Positions 43,265 through 52,838 of a stretch of DNA of 53,259 nt are shown piece after piece (the stretch's first letter is position 1; the number at the start of each line of letters is the position of its first letter). The DNA comes from an uncultured Chitinophagales bacterium. GTDB taxonomy: Bacteria > Bacteroidota > Bacteroidia > Chitinophagales > Chitinophagaceae. Location: positions 1 through 53,259 of the forward strand of contig CAMPIQ010000009.1 of NCBI GenBank assembly GCA_946886475.1. The letters run 5' to 3'. The position numbers were made by a program, and so were the translations under genes. The notes under the pieces were generated by a model that worked only from the letters and a program-made list of their open reading frames with translations, had not been told where the DNA came from and searched no databases.

Positions 43265-44680
43265 TTAATCAAAAATCTTACCTGCATTGAGAATATTATT
43301 AGGGTCGAAAATCTTTTTGATCTGTTTCATCAGCCGCATCTGCACTTCATCAAACACAATGGGCAGGTATTCTTTTTGAACAAGTCCAATTCCATGTTCA
43401 CCGCTGATGGTACCTCCTAAACGTTTTACCAATTCAAAAATTTCAACTATCCCGGTTTTTAACGACCCGTTCCATTGTTCATCTGTAAGTTCTCCTTTTA
43501 TAATGTTGACGTGTAAGTTACCATCTCCGGCATGACCATAACAAACAGAATGAAATCCATATTTTCTGCCAATATCCTTTACACCTTTTAACAATACAGG
43601 CAATTCAGCCCTTGGCACCACCGTATCTTCCTCTTTATATACGGAATGCGATTTAACTGCTTCTCCCACCCTTCTTCTCAACTTCCATAATTCTGCCTTT
43701 TGCTGTGCATCATCGGCAAACAATATTTCACCACAATCAAACTGTAAGGCAACTTCTGATATGCCTTCTATTTCTTTCATCAGCACATCCATATCATTGC
43801 CATCCACTTCAATCAGCAGGTGGGCCTGCACATCTTCCTCGATAGGTACAATTGAATTATCAACAAAGCGCATCACCCATTCAAGCGCATCTCGCTCCAT
43901 GAATTCCATGGCACTTGGAGTATAACCTGCCATGAAGATGGCACTCACGGCAGCACATGCCTGCTCCGCATTTTTGAAAGGCACCAGCATCAGCAGGTCA
44001 TATTTTGGAAGGGGGATCAAGCGTAATACGGCCCTGGTCACGATTCCCAATGTGCCCTCACTTCCAACTATTAACTGGGTTAGATTATAACCGGTAGCAT
44101 TCTTTAAAACGTTGGCACCTGTCCAGGTGATCTCACCCGTGGGAAGCACTACTTCAAGGTTAAGAACGTAATCCTTCACCACACCGTATTTTACCGCCTT
44201 CGGGCCGCCACTATTCTCTGCTATATTTCCTCCGATCATACAGGATCCGCGGCTGCTTGGATCAGGAGGATAAAAAAGTCCCTTTGCTTTTATGGCATCC
44301 TGCAATACTTCGGTAATTACGCCCGGTTCTGTGATCACCTGAAGATTTCTTTCATCAATTTCAATAATGCGGTTCAATCTTTCAATTGAAAGCAATACAC
44401 CACCCAGGTGTGGCAGTGCACCACCGCTCAATCCAGTGCCTGCGCCGCGTGGCGTAACTGGTATCTTATACTGGTTACAAATCTTTAAAATGCCGCTGAT
44501 CTGTTCAGCATTTGCAGGCTTGATCACAACATCAGGTAAATAATGAAGGTCTTCGGTTTCGTCATGAGCATAAACTGAAAGCACCTCTTCATCTACGAAA
44601 ACATATTCGGGCCCTACAATTTTCCGGAAAGCATCAATATGAGCAGTGGCATGTAACCTGTCTACGGTGGCTGAGATCAT
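43265..44680 (-). CDS. FAD-binding oxidase, glycolate oxidase GlcD / D-lactate dehydrogenase type
   Basis: The protein has 471 residues from the ATG at 44680; a TTG at 44731 would add 17 residues without homology. The PCMH-type FAD domain (about 40-215) has VTPRGAGTGLSGGALPH and PDPSSRGSCMIGGNIAENSG (as two stretches). The C-terminal substrate domain has VCYGHAGDGNLHVNI and ISGEHGIGLVQKEYLP with the His of the active site. Such enzymes oxidise 2-hydroxy acids such as glycolate or D-lactate. No GlcE or GlcF partner is near. It follows the second PorP gene and precedes the small barrel gene. Confidence 0.93.
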   Translation of the reverse strand: MISATVDRLHATAHIDAFRKIVGPEYVFVDEEVLSVYAHDETEDLHYLPDVVIKPANAEQISGILKICNQYKIPVTPRGAGTGLSGGALPHLGGVLLSIERLNRIIEIDERNLQVITEPGVITEVLQDAIKAKGLFYPPDPSSRGSCMIGGNIAENSGGPKAVKYGVVKDYVLNLEVVLPTGEITWTGANVLKNATGYNLTQLIVGSEGTLGIVTRAVLRLIPLPKYDLLMLVPFKNAEQACAAVSAIFMAGYTPSAMEFMERDALEWVMRFVDNSIVPIEEDVQAHLLIEVDGNDMDVLMKEIEGISEVALQFDCGEILFADDAQQKAELWKLRRRVGEAVKSHSVYKEEDTVVPRAELPVLLKGVKDIGRKYGFHSVCYGHAGDGNLHVNIIKGELTDEQWNGSLKTGIVEIFELVKRLGGTISGEHGIGLVQKEYLPIVFDEVQMRLMKQIKKIFDPNNILNAGKIFD

Positions 44681-44737
44681 AAACGCTATTTGAACGTAAA
44701 AATCGGTGAAATGACTAACATGTAAAAGCAAAATTGA

Positions 44738-45787
44738 TTAATAGGTCCTGAAAGTAGGACAGGGCGTGATCCGGCTACTGCTTGGATTGATAATACCTTG
44801 TTTGATCAGAGAAAATTCCAATGCCCCACGGGAATGATTATATGTTTTTAAATCAGACATGGTAGCATCATAACTGAATGTAAAAGTATAATCATTATAT
44901 CCAAGACCTATCATGGGAATGATGGCTTCTTTATGCCTGTAATAAAGGCCGCCGATCAGCTGGTAGGCACCATCTCCTGAAAGATTATAGTGCGCGGTAA
45001 GTCCACCAACAAGTTCTTTCACATTTGCCTGATTGCTATAATAAATATTCGGATTCACTATCCACTGATCGTTCAATTTGAAACTGCCATTCAGGAATCC
45101 TATCTGGCGCATGGGCACCCTGCTGGCGCTGCCCGATGAATCAACAAAAAAAGATTCATAGGGTTTGTTCACATGATGGGCAGAAAATCCGGCATTCACA
45201 TATATATTCTCATTGGGGAAGTAGGCATAATTCAATCCTACCTGCATATCCAGGTAATTAATATTATTCCGGTCGAGGATCACAGTTGTAGGGATCTTAT
45301 TATCGAAAAACCTGCCATCAAACTGGTCTGGGAATTTCAGATTAGTAACATTAATATTTTTATTGGCCCAGCCAACATTAAAACCAAGACTCAGCAAACT
45401 CGAAAATCCAAGCATCTGGTGATACGCAACTGATCCATATATTTTGGTTGAGGTTAGATTACCGCTTCCTGCAACATCTCTCAATATCACACCTCCTATA
45501 CCCATCCATCCATTCTCCAGGCGGTCTTTCAATATCTGAACATCACCATAAGCGCTCATTGTTTTATAAGGAACCGTCATGATGGTGGACCACTGGTTAC
45601 GGTAATTGATCCCTAACCTGTAATCACCATCCGGTATAAAGCCTGTGTTCGCAGGATTGGTGGTCAATGGAGAATTGAAATACTGTGAAAAATGAAGGTC
45701 CTGGGCACCTGCTTTCGTGGCCAGCAGCAGCATGCCAGTAGCCAGAAGCCATATTTGGAGACTAAAAAATTTAAATATTCTGATCAC
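44738..45787 (-). CDS. PorP/SprF family outer-membrane protein
   Basis: The protein has 349 residues. The start codon is GTG, two nt after the stop of the PKD gene, which gives a complete signal peptide (IRIFKFFSLQIWLLATGMLL and so on, ending in AGAQ). The mature part starts with QDLHFSQYFNSPLTTNPANTG, the PorP/SprF hallmark, and continues as a beta-barrel. It is the probable partner that lets the PKD protein upstream reach or stay on the surface. It is the second such pair in the window. Confidence 0.9.
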   Translation of the reverse strand: MIRIFKFFSLQIWLLATGMLLLATKAGAQDLHFSQYFNSPLTTNPANTGFIPDGDYRLGINYRNQWSTIMTVPYKTMSAYGDVQILKDRLENGWMGIGGVILRDVAGSGNLTSTKIYGSVAYHQMLGFSSLLSLGFNVGWANKNINVTNLKFPDQFDGRFFDNKIPTTVILDRNNINYLDMQVGLNYAYFPNENIYVNAGFSAHHVNKPYESFFVDSSGSASRVPMRQIGFLNGSFKLNDQWIVNPNIYYSNQANVKELVGGLTAHYNLSGDGAYQLIGGLYYRHKEAIIPMIGLGYNDYTFTFSYDATMSDLKTYNHSRGALEFSLIKQGIINPSSSRITPCPTFRTY

Positions 45788-45789
45788 AA

Positions 45790-48700
45790 CTATCTTATTA
45801 ACGTTATATCGCCTGTTTTAGTTGTTTTGGTTCCATCTGAAAATTCCACATCAAGGGTGTAGGCATAAACATCCATCGGCAATAATTTGCCTTTGTAATA
45901 CCCGTTCCAGCCACTTTGCTTGCTATTTGTTTCAAAAACTTTTTCACCCCACCTTGCCCATACCGTGAATTTCATTTTTGCAATTCCAAAACCACGTACA
46001 TATACCGTGCTGTTGATGCCTCCTTTTCCAGGAGTGAATGCATTGGGAACATCTACTGCAGGTTCTATCAGCATGCTTACATCCCTGCATACAGTATCGG
46101 GACAACCAACCTGGTTATACGCAATCAGGCAGGCATTGAATACGCCGGTTGAAACATATTCGTGCTGAACAACGGCTCTTGATGTGGTAACAAGGGAATC
46201 ACCATCCCCGAATAACCACTTAAATGAAATGGCGTCAGGACTGGAAAGATTGGTAAAAGATATCGGTGTATTTACAACCGGAGGCTGAGGAGTGGCCGTA
46301 AAGTCAGCAACAGGTTTTCCAGCCACGTTGATGGTAAAAGTGGTGGTGTCTGATATATTACAGGTTGCAGAATCAATTGCAATGAGTGTGATGGTATAGG
46401 TTCCCGGCTGGGTGTATAAATGGCTGGGGTTGACCTCTGATGAAGGTGCAGGATCATTTGGATCGCCAAACTGCCAGATAAATTGAGAACCGGCCTGGGA
46501 AAGATTGGTAAATGAAGCGTTGTAAGGCGCGCAGGCTTCCGAAGGCGTTTCAAAATCAGCTACAACAAGTGATGCTACACGGATCTGCTTAATTACCGTA
46601 TCGGGGAAATTACAGAATACCGAATCATTCAGATACATTTTTACTGTATACGTACCCGGACTTGAATAATTATGGAAAACAGGTGCTGTGCCTGTTGTAA
46701 CGGTTGGTGAATTGTCACCAAAATCCCAGGTAAATGTTGAAGGTCCAAATGGCCTTACTGCCGGAGCAACAGATACATTATCGAACCTGTATTTGAATGA
46801 ATCACATGGATTCAATTTTACCGCATTAAAATCCAGCTGTGCCCTGAGGTCTTCTACCTTAATTGTAACATACGAGGTATCACGGATATTGCAGGTATTG
46901 GAATCGATGGCAACAAGCATTACCTGATAGGTGCCTACAGCTGTAAATGTATGCGATACCGAAGGCTGGGTGGTTAGTACAGGTGAAGGTGTTGATCCAT
47001 CTCCAAAATACCATTCATAACTCTGCGCATTCAGTACCGTATCAATAAAATCAACCGTAAGAGGTACACATCCGGCAGTATCTCTTGGCGTTCCATCAAT
47101 ATAGGACTGGATACCGCTTTTAACACCGGCCAGGTTGAATGCGATCTTTAACATGGCGAGGTTACAGGTGGCTGATGGTGGTTTGGTAGGTGACCATACA
47201 CCTGGTGTAGTTGGGAAAGGATCCACATTATTACAGCTTGCACACATAGCCTGGTAGATCACCCCTTCCTTGTCAAACCGGCTGGTACCTCCATCCACAT
47301 GGTCGTGGTATGAAGTATTATTTTGTCCGAAGAAACTGCCATACAACTGGCTGACCGCATCTCTCTTCAATACAAAAAAGTAAAAATCCCCACCCAGCCC
47401 GTTAGGAAAAATATCCGGTGCTGATTTCAATGCATCAGGGGTAACTGTTAAACCCTGAACGCCTGAATTGGGAAAATTGGAATCACCTCCCCAGCCTGAA
47501 ACATATACATTCTCACAACGGTCAACTAAAAAAGCGGTTGGTGAAATATCGGGTGTTGATTGTCCTTTACCAAATGTTGTTGAATAAACAAAAGCCGAAA
47601 GATCGGGTTGTAATTTTGCAATGAATTGTTTTCCTCCCGGCTGACTCCAGGGAGCATTCTGTACCGGCCAGGTTCCTCTGGTCAGTCCCATGATATAAGG
47701 ATAACCAATAAGGTCGAATTGCAGACCATATACCTGGTCAATGGCGCCGGTTCCTACATGGGTTAATTTCTGCAGGGATGATCCGTCATTGCTCACGATG
47801 GCTACAAATCCATCAATAGCACCCTTTGACACAGGAGAAATTGTACCTGTAGTATTGAACAGCGTATTCAGATTGGTACTTTTTGTTCCACCTGCCACAT
47901 AGATGCGGTTATCCGGAGCAATGGTAATTACATAAGCTGCATCGGGCCCATCTCCTCCGAGGTAGGAACTGAATAACAAACCCGAAAGGCTGGGATTGAA
48001 TTTGATCACTACCCCATCCTGTTCGCCACCACCGCTTGCCGACTGGAAGCCACCCTGAACAAAAAAATTGGTTGAACGCGTACACGAAGCCACATATACA
48101 TTTCCGGCAGCATCAAGATTTACCTCACTTCTTCCATCATCACCGTAATTCTGGATCAGGTCATCTTCACCACCTTCATGACTTTCCCTCATATTCACAC
48201 CATCATGTCCTGAACCGCCAATGGTCCTCGACCCTATTAATGCGGTTCCGGTTGCATTTAATTTAGTAACAATGATATCATATCCACCGCTCACACCCAG
48301 TGCCGGTGCGGTTACAGGATACATGTTTGCCGGAACACCTGATGTAGAATTGCTTCTGCCGGCCAGAATTAAATTGCCCTGTGCATCGGTGATCAGGCTA
48401 TGTGGCTGTTCAATTCCTGCTCCTCCTATGAAGGTGCTGTACAACATGGTAACACCATCCGGACTAAGTTTAATGATACCTATATCCCACTCTCCTCCAT
48501 TATAATTTTCATCAAAGGCGCCGGTAGAATGCGGGAAACCCTGCCCGCTGACTATGCCACCGCCAAACATACTGCCATCCGGACCATAAGTAGCTGTATA
48601 ACCCCAGTTGTCGCTGGTACTCCCGGAAAATGAACAGAATTCTAACGTGGGATCAATTACCAGCGGGATCTTTGGATCGTATCCGCTGATATCAAAACTC

Positions 48701-49362
48701 AGCCTGTTTTTTTTGACGATGTATTTCGCTGAAACTTCAGACCTTCCTTCATTATCGTATTGATAGGTATATGGAGAAGATTCCTGTAGTTCTCCCACTG
48801 AAGTGCCTACCACCAGTTTTTTATTTTTAACCTCAAGTTTATCAGCGCCGGTATATTGTAATGCAATATCAGCAACTTTTCCACCCGGATTTACGATCAG
48901 GTCATATTTCAATGTACCGTTACTGCTGTAGTACCTAAGGTCAATTCCGGGATATATATCCTTTATTGTAATACCCAGGTACAATCTGCATTCCGAGGCC
49001 CATCTGGATGGATCGTTCCCGATAAAATAATTATTGTAATGAGGCAGGGCCTTATCAGCTACCAGCCTTGCTTTGGGATTAGCGTTCACAAAATTAACCC
49101 TGTAGGCATGTGAGCGGAGCCGGGTATCAGTATGAATTCCCCTGTGTGAATTTTCAACGGCCTTTTTCCAGTCATCCGCATGATGCTGTACAACGGTATA
49201 GCCATCGTTATGTATGAAAAAAGCACCATTGGAAACGCGGCCCATAAACTTCACTTTCTCATCCCACTGGCCTTTATTTTCAATGAATTCAATATTCTGG
49301 CAAAATGCCACCATTCCGGGGAGGGATAAGAGGAGGGTAAGTATGTAAATCTTGAAGTTCAA
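45790..49362 (-). CDS. PKD-repeat protein with beta-propeller head and T9SS C-terminal domain
   Basis: The protein has 1190 residues. The only usable start is TTG at 49362, directly before the signal peptide (NFKIYILTLLLSLPGMVAF). The N-terminal domain has the IEFIENKGQWDEKV pattern (DUF7948-like) up to about 235. Then come SBBP-type beta-propeller repeats (about 240-680) such as GNLILAGRSNS, GNVYVASCTRS and DNRIYVAGGTKS. Four PKD domains follow (about 770-1090), two of them canonical (YEWYFGDGS, FTWDFGDNS). The gliding-type sorting domain starts at VPNAFTPGKGG and includes FTVWARWGEKVFE. It should be a surface protein exported by T9SS. The PorP/SprF gene follows 2 nt downstream. Confidence 0.88.
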   Translation of the reverse strand: MNFKIYILTLLLSLPGMVAFCQNIEFIENKGQWDEKVKFMGRVSNGAFFIHNDGYTVVQHHADDWKKAVENSHRGIHTDTRLRSHAYRVNFVNANPKARLVADKALPHYNNYFIGNDPSRWASECRLYLGITIKDIYPGIDLRYYSSNGTLKYDLIVNPGGKVADIALQYTGADKLEVKNKKLVVGTSVGELQESSPYTYQYDNEGRSEVSAKYIVKKNRLSFDISGYDPKIPLVIDPTLEFCSFSGSTSDNWGYTATYGPDGSMFGGGIVSGQGFPHSTGAFDENYNGGEWDIGIIKLSPDGVTMLYSTFIGGAGIEQPHSLITDAQGNLILAGRSNSTSGVPANMYPVTAPALGVSGGYDIIVTKLNATGTALIGSRTIGGSGHDGVNMRESHEGGEDDLIQNYGDDGRSEVNLDAAGNVYVASCTRSTNFFVQGGFQSASGGGEQDGVVIKFNPSLSGLLFSSYLGGDGPDAAYVITIAPDNRIYVAGGTKSTNLNTLFNTTGTISPVSKGAIDGFVAIVSNDGSSLQKLTHVGTGAIDQVYGLQFDLIGYPYIMGLTRGTWPVQNAPWSQPGGKQFIAKLQPDLSAFVYSTTFGKGQSTPDISPTAFLVDRCENVYVSGWGGDSNFPNSGVQGLTVTPDALKSAPDIFPNGLGGDFYFFVLKRDAVSQLYGSFFGQNNTSYHDHVDGGTSRFDKEGVIYQAMCASCNNVDPFPTTPGVWSPTKPPSATCNLAMLKIAFNLAGVKSGIQSYIDGTPRDTAGCVPLTVDFIDTVLNAQSYEWYFGDGSTPSPVLTTQPSVSHTFTAVGTYQVMLVAIDSNTCNIRDTSYVTIKVEDLRAQLDFNAVKLNPCDSFKYRFDNVSVAPAVRPFGPSTFTWDFGDNSPTVTTGTAPVFHNYSSPGTYTVKMYLNDSVFCNFPDTVIKQIRVASLVVADFETPSEACAPYNASFTNLSQAGSQFIWQFGDPNDPAPSSEVNPSHLYTQPGTYTITLIAIDSATCNISDTTTFTINVAGKPVADFTATPQPPVVNTPISFTNLSSPDAISFKWLFGDGDSLVTTSRAVVQHEYVSTGVFNACLIAYNQVGCPDTVCRDVSMLIEPAVDVPNAFTPGKGGINSTVYVRGFGIAKMKFTVWARWGEKVFETNSKQSGWNGYYKGKLLPMDVYAYTLDVEFSDGTKTTKTGDITLIR

Positions 49363-49413
49363 TCTTTTCCCAAGTTAAACTTAATTTGGCTAAAAATGTT
49401 GTGCAAACTAATG

Positions 49414-51504
49414 TTAAGAAATTCTGCTCCAGGGTGTTTTACCATGTAATGACAGAAGGTAATTCTTCAACTGCAAATTTTCTGCCGATCCAAGCTCAGG
49501 ATCACTTTCAATAGTTTGCTCCGCGTAATTTCTTGCTGCTTCCAGTATGGCCCTGTCTCTGACCAGGTCAGCCAGGCGAAAGTTTAATTCACCACTTTGT
49601 TTTGTTCCTTCAATTTCTCCGGGACCCCTAAGTTCCAGATCCTTCTCGGCTATCTCGAACCCGTTATTTGTTGAGGTCATGATCTTTATCCTTTGTCTTG
49701 CATCAGTACCAATCTGGCTGGATGTCAATAAAATGCAATAACTTTTATCTATCCCTCTTCCCACCCGCCCTCTTAACTGGTGTAACTGGGAAAGACCAAA
49801 TTTTTCTGCACTTTCTATAACCATTACGCTGGCATTGGGAACATTCACACCCACTTCAATTACCGTGGTACTTACCATGATATGGGTATCGCCACGTACA
49901 AACCTTTGCATGTTGGTTTCTTTCTGGTCGGCAGGTTGCCTGCCATGCACCATACTTATCCAATATTTTGGTTCCGGAAAAAATGCTTTTACATTTTCAT
50001 ATCCGCCCATTAAATGTTCATAATCGAGTTTTGAGCTTTCTTCAATCAAAGGAAAAATGATATATACCTGCCTGCCTCCGTCAATTTCGGTACGGATGAA
50101 GTCCATCACCTGCGATCTCCTGTCATCATAACGGTGAACCGTGGTTACCGGTTGCCGGCCGGGTGGCAATTCATCCATGATACTATAATCCAGGTCGCCG
50201 AATGCGGTCATGGCAAGGGTTCTTGGAATGGGTGTGGCTGTCATCACCAAAATGTGAGGTGGTATGGAGGCTTTATTCCAGAGCTTAGCTCTTTGGGCCA
50301 CCCCAAACCGGTGTTGTTCGTCAATCACCGCAAGCCCCAGGTTTTTGAATTGTACAACTTCCTCAATAAGGGCATGGGTACCAATCAATAATTTGATATT
50401 TCCTTCTGCAAGATTTTTTAAGATCTGCCTCCTTTCTTTTACCGGTGTGGATCCGGTCAACAGACCCAATTCAACCGGCAGTTCTTTCAACAGATCTTTG
50501 AGAGTGGTAAAATGTTGTTGTGCCAGTATCTCAGTTGGTGCCATCAGGCAACACTGGTAATCATTATCAATGGCAAGCAACATGGCAAGTAAGGCCACCA
50601 TGGTCTTACCGCTGCCCACATCTCCCTGAAGCAACCGGTTCATTTGATGTGCGCTTCCGGTATCAATCCTTATTTCCTTCAGCACTCTTTTTTGCGCACC
50701 TGTAAGTTCAAACGGAAGGTGATCGGAATAAAAAGAATTGAACAGAGGGCCAACTTTTCCAAAAATAACGCCTACCGATTTTCTGTGACGTTCGGACCTA
50801 ACCATGGCCAGCCGCAATTGCGTAATGAAAAGTTCTTCAAATTTTAATCTCCTCAACGACTGTTCATATAGAGTTGGCGAAGACGGAAAATGGATTTGCC
50901 GGTAAGCTTCATAGCGCGGCATTAGCTTTAACTTAGATATCAGTGCGGATGGAAGATTTTCCGGTATGTTTCCCGGAGATAATAAATTTAAAAGAACGGA
51001 TGTCAGTTTTCCTATCTGCCTTCCTCCAAGATTTTTGGTTTTTAATTTTTCTGTGGAAGGATAAATAGGTTCCAGGTAATTTTTTACAGGTATCCCATTT
51101 TGTTGAACAAGTTCCATTTCAGGATGTACGATCTGTGGCTTGCCCATAAAGAATCCGATCTTTCCGAAAACCAGATACACTTCATCCTGTTTCAGTATTT
51201 TTTCCACCCAGGTCAATCCTTTAAACCAAACCAACTCCATTACTCCGGTATCGTCCTTGATATAGGCAACCAGTCTTTTACTGCTTTTTTCTCCTGTAGT
51301 TTCAAAATACCAGAGCTTTCCCTTCACTTGAGCAAAATCGGTTGTTGCATTGAGATCAACTACCCTGGTAATTTTTGTTTTATCTATATGCCTGTACGGA
51401 AAATGATGCAGCAGGTCATTGAAAGTAAACAGGCCCAGTTCCTTTTTTAATAAGTCACCACGTAGCGGCCCTACTCCTTTCAAATATTCAATAGGATGGT
51501 TCAA
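49414..51504 (-). CDS. recG: ATP-dependent DNA helicase RecG
   Basis: RecG regresses stalled replication forks and acts on Holliday junctions. The protein has 696 residues: the wedge (OB) domain (about 55-200), helicase core with GDVGSGKTMVALLAM (Walker A), AVIDEQHRFGVAQR (DEQH box), TATPIPRTLAM, and the C-terminal motifs VIEVGVNVPNA and QLRGRVGRG. The first usable start is TTG 51504, before HPIEYLKGVGP, and no upstream ATG is in frame, so the exact start is uncertain by several residues. It is first of a minus-strand run that continues with the PKD-PorP pair. Confidence 0.96.
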   Translation of the reverse strand: MNHPIEYLKGVGPLRGDLLKKELGLFTFNDLLHHFPYRHIDKTKITRVVDLNATTDFAQVKGKLWYFETTGEKSSKRLVAYIKDDTGVMELVWFKGLTWVEKILKQDEVYLVFGKIGFFMGKPQIVHPEMELVQQNGIPVKNYLEPIYPSTEKLKTKNLGGRQIGKLTSVLLNLLSPGNIPENLPSALISKLKLMPRYEAYRQIHFPSSPTLYEQSLRRLKFEELFITQLRLAMVRSERHRKSVGVIFGKVGPLFNSFYSDHLPFELTGAQKRVLKEIRIDTGSAHQMNRLLQGDVGSGKTMVALLAMLLAIDNDYQCCLMAPTEILAQQHFTTLKDLLKELPVELGLLTGSTPVKERRQILKNLAEGNIKLLIGTHALIEEVVQFKNLGLAVIDEQHRFGVAQRAKLWNKASIPPHILVMTATPIPRTLAMTAFGDLDYSIMDELPPGRQPVTTVHRYDDRRSQVMDFIRTEIDGGRQVYIIFPLIEESSKLDYEHLMGGYENVKAFFPEPKYWISMVHGRQPADQKETNMQRFVRGDTHIMVSTTVIEVGVNVPNASVMVIESAEKFGLSQLHQLRGRVGRGIDKSYCILLTSSQIGTDARQRIKIMTSTNNGFEIAEKDLELRGPGEIEGTKQSGELNFRLADLVRDRAILEAARNYAEQTIESDPELGSAENLQLKNYLLSLHGKTPWSRIS

Positions 51505-51553
51505 TATGTTTGGAGGTGTAATGATATGCCGGTTTACAACAAAAATAAATGGT

Positions 51554-51569
51554 AAAGGATGAAAGGATG
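51554..51569. repeat. Short tandem repeat upstream of recG
   Basis: AAAGGATG occurs twice in direct succession. The rest of the 227-nt spacer contains the promoter and dyad of the plus-strand gene. Confidence 0.45.
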
Positions 51570-51681
51570 AATATGATAACTGACAATTGCCAGGACAGCA
51601 CCACCTTCGTGACTTATCAGCTTTTCAACTATTCAATGGATCACACAAAAAATCCGATAGCGGCCTGAATTGATTTCCGTG

Positions 51682-51712
51682 TTTGCATTAATAAGTATTA
51701 TTACTTATTTTG
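51682..51712 (+). promoter_or_regulatory. Promoter with overlapping dyad for the WecA-like gene
   Basis: TTTG (51682-51685), 19 nt, then TTATTTTG (51705-51712), which matches TAnnTTTG in seven of eight positions. A perfect 8-bp dyad, AATAAGTA (51690-51697) and TACTTATT (51702-51709), lies across the spacer and the -7 box, where a repressor would block the polymerase. Confidence 0.5.
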
Positions 51713-51731
51713 AGTCCCATCTTAATCCAAT

Positions 51732-52838
51732 ATGCGCCATTACCTACTGCAAATAAACCTCCAGTTTTCAGATTATAAGTTTGGCTTACTCGCATTTGTT
51801 ACTGCCTTCGTAGTAGCCATGATAGCTATGCCGCCATTGATCAAGACAATCCACCGATTTAAATTATTTGATGTCCCCGACCTCAGAAAAGAGCATATTA
51901 CGCCAATTCCAACCATGGGTGGTATTGCTTCCGGAATAGGAATGGTGGCCGCGTGTATCTTATGGCTTGATTTCACCAGGGACAGTTTTACTGTTTCATT
52001 TTTCTTTTCAATTGGAGTATTGCTTGTTGTTGGGATCATGGATGATCTGAGAAATATGCCGGCACGTTACAAACTGGCCTTACAGGTTGCCGTTGCCTGC
52101 CTGATTGCTTTCAGTGGAGTTCGGATCACGAGTTTCAATGGCTTATTTGGTATTTATGACCTTCCGGTTTCAGCACAATATACTTTTACCATACTGGCTA
52201 TAACGGGAATTACCAATGCCTTTAACCTTATAGATGGAATTGATGGACTGGCCGGTGGTCTTGGATTTATGTCGCTGGTTATTCTTGGCCTTTTCCTTAC
52301 TCTTTCCGGCGATGCAAATAATGCCGTTATTGCCCTGGCACTTGGTGGCGGTTTACTTGGATTTCTTTATTACAATTTTAATCCGGCCCGCATTTTTATG
52401 GGAGATACCGGTTCGCTCGTTCTTGGTTTCGTGATCTCCGTTCTATGTATCCGGCTCATCCAACTAAATACGGAAACAACTTCTATTATACTCCCGCACG
52501 TACCGGTATTTGCATTGAGTATTGTTGCCATTCCTGTTTTTGATACACTCAGGGTTTTTGCATTGAGGATATGGCAGGGGAAATCGCCTTTCAGCCCCGA
52601 TAAAAGTCACATACATCATTTATTGACCAGCAATGGCTGGAGCCATAGTTATACATCAAAAATCATTTGCGGAGTACATGCCATTATGCTGGTGTTAGGC
52701 TATTTTTTGAAAGATGTTTCCCAGGCCGGAGGATTGCTTATCATTTTTTCAATGATGCTTCTCACAGTATTGATCTTCCAGAAACTCAAGGTGCCACAAA
52801 GAACAGGAGAAGCAAAAGTTTCTCCAATGGATACCTGA
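51732..52838 (+). CDS. MraY/WecA-type phosphoglycosyl transferase
   Basis: The protein has 368 residues and about ten membrane helices. It moves a sugar 1-phosphate, often GlcNAc-1-phosphate, from a UDP-sugar onto undecaprenyl phosphate, which starts a lipid-linked polymer. Signatures are visible in order: GIMDDLRNMPARYK (first Asp pair), NAFNLIDGIDGLAGG, FMGDTGSLVLGF and SHIHHLL (the HIHH loop of the WecA/TagO branch, which separates it from MraY). It could make O-antigen, teichoic-like or exopolysaccharide. The upstream region carries a promoter with an overlapping dyad. The next gene lies outside the window. Confidence 0.9.
   Translation: MRHYLLQINLQFSDYKFGLLAFVTAFVVAMIAMPPLIKTIHRFKLFDVPDLRKEHITPIPTMGGIASGIGMVAACILWLDFTRDSFTVSFFFSIGVLLVVGIMDDLRNMPARYKLALQVAVACLIAFSGVRITSFNGLFGIYDLPVSAQYTFTILAITGITNAFNLIDGIDGLAGGLGFMSLVILGLFLTLSGDANNAVIALALGGGLLGFLYYNFNPARIFMGDTGSLVLGFVISVLCIRLIQLNTETTSIILPHVPVFALSIVAIPVFDTLRVFALRIWQGKSPFSPDKSHIHHLLTSNGWSHSYTSKIICGVHAIMLVLGYFLKDVSQAGGLLIIFSMMLLTVLIFQKLKVPQRTGEAKVSPMDT

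Noticed and set aside
44681..44731. N-terminal extension of the FAD oxidase from TTG
   Set aside because: The extra 17 residues match nothing in the family; the ATG at 44680 fits the normal start.
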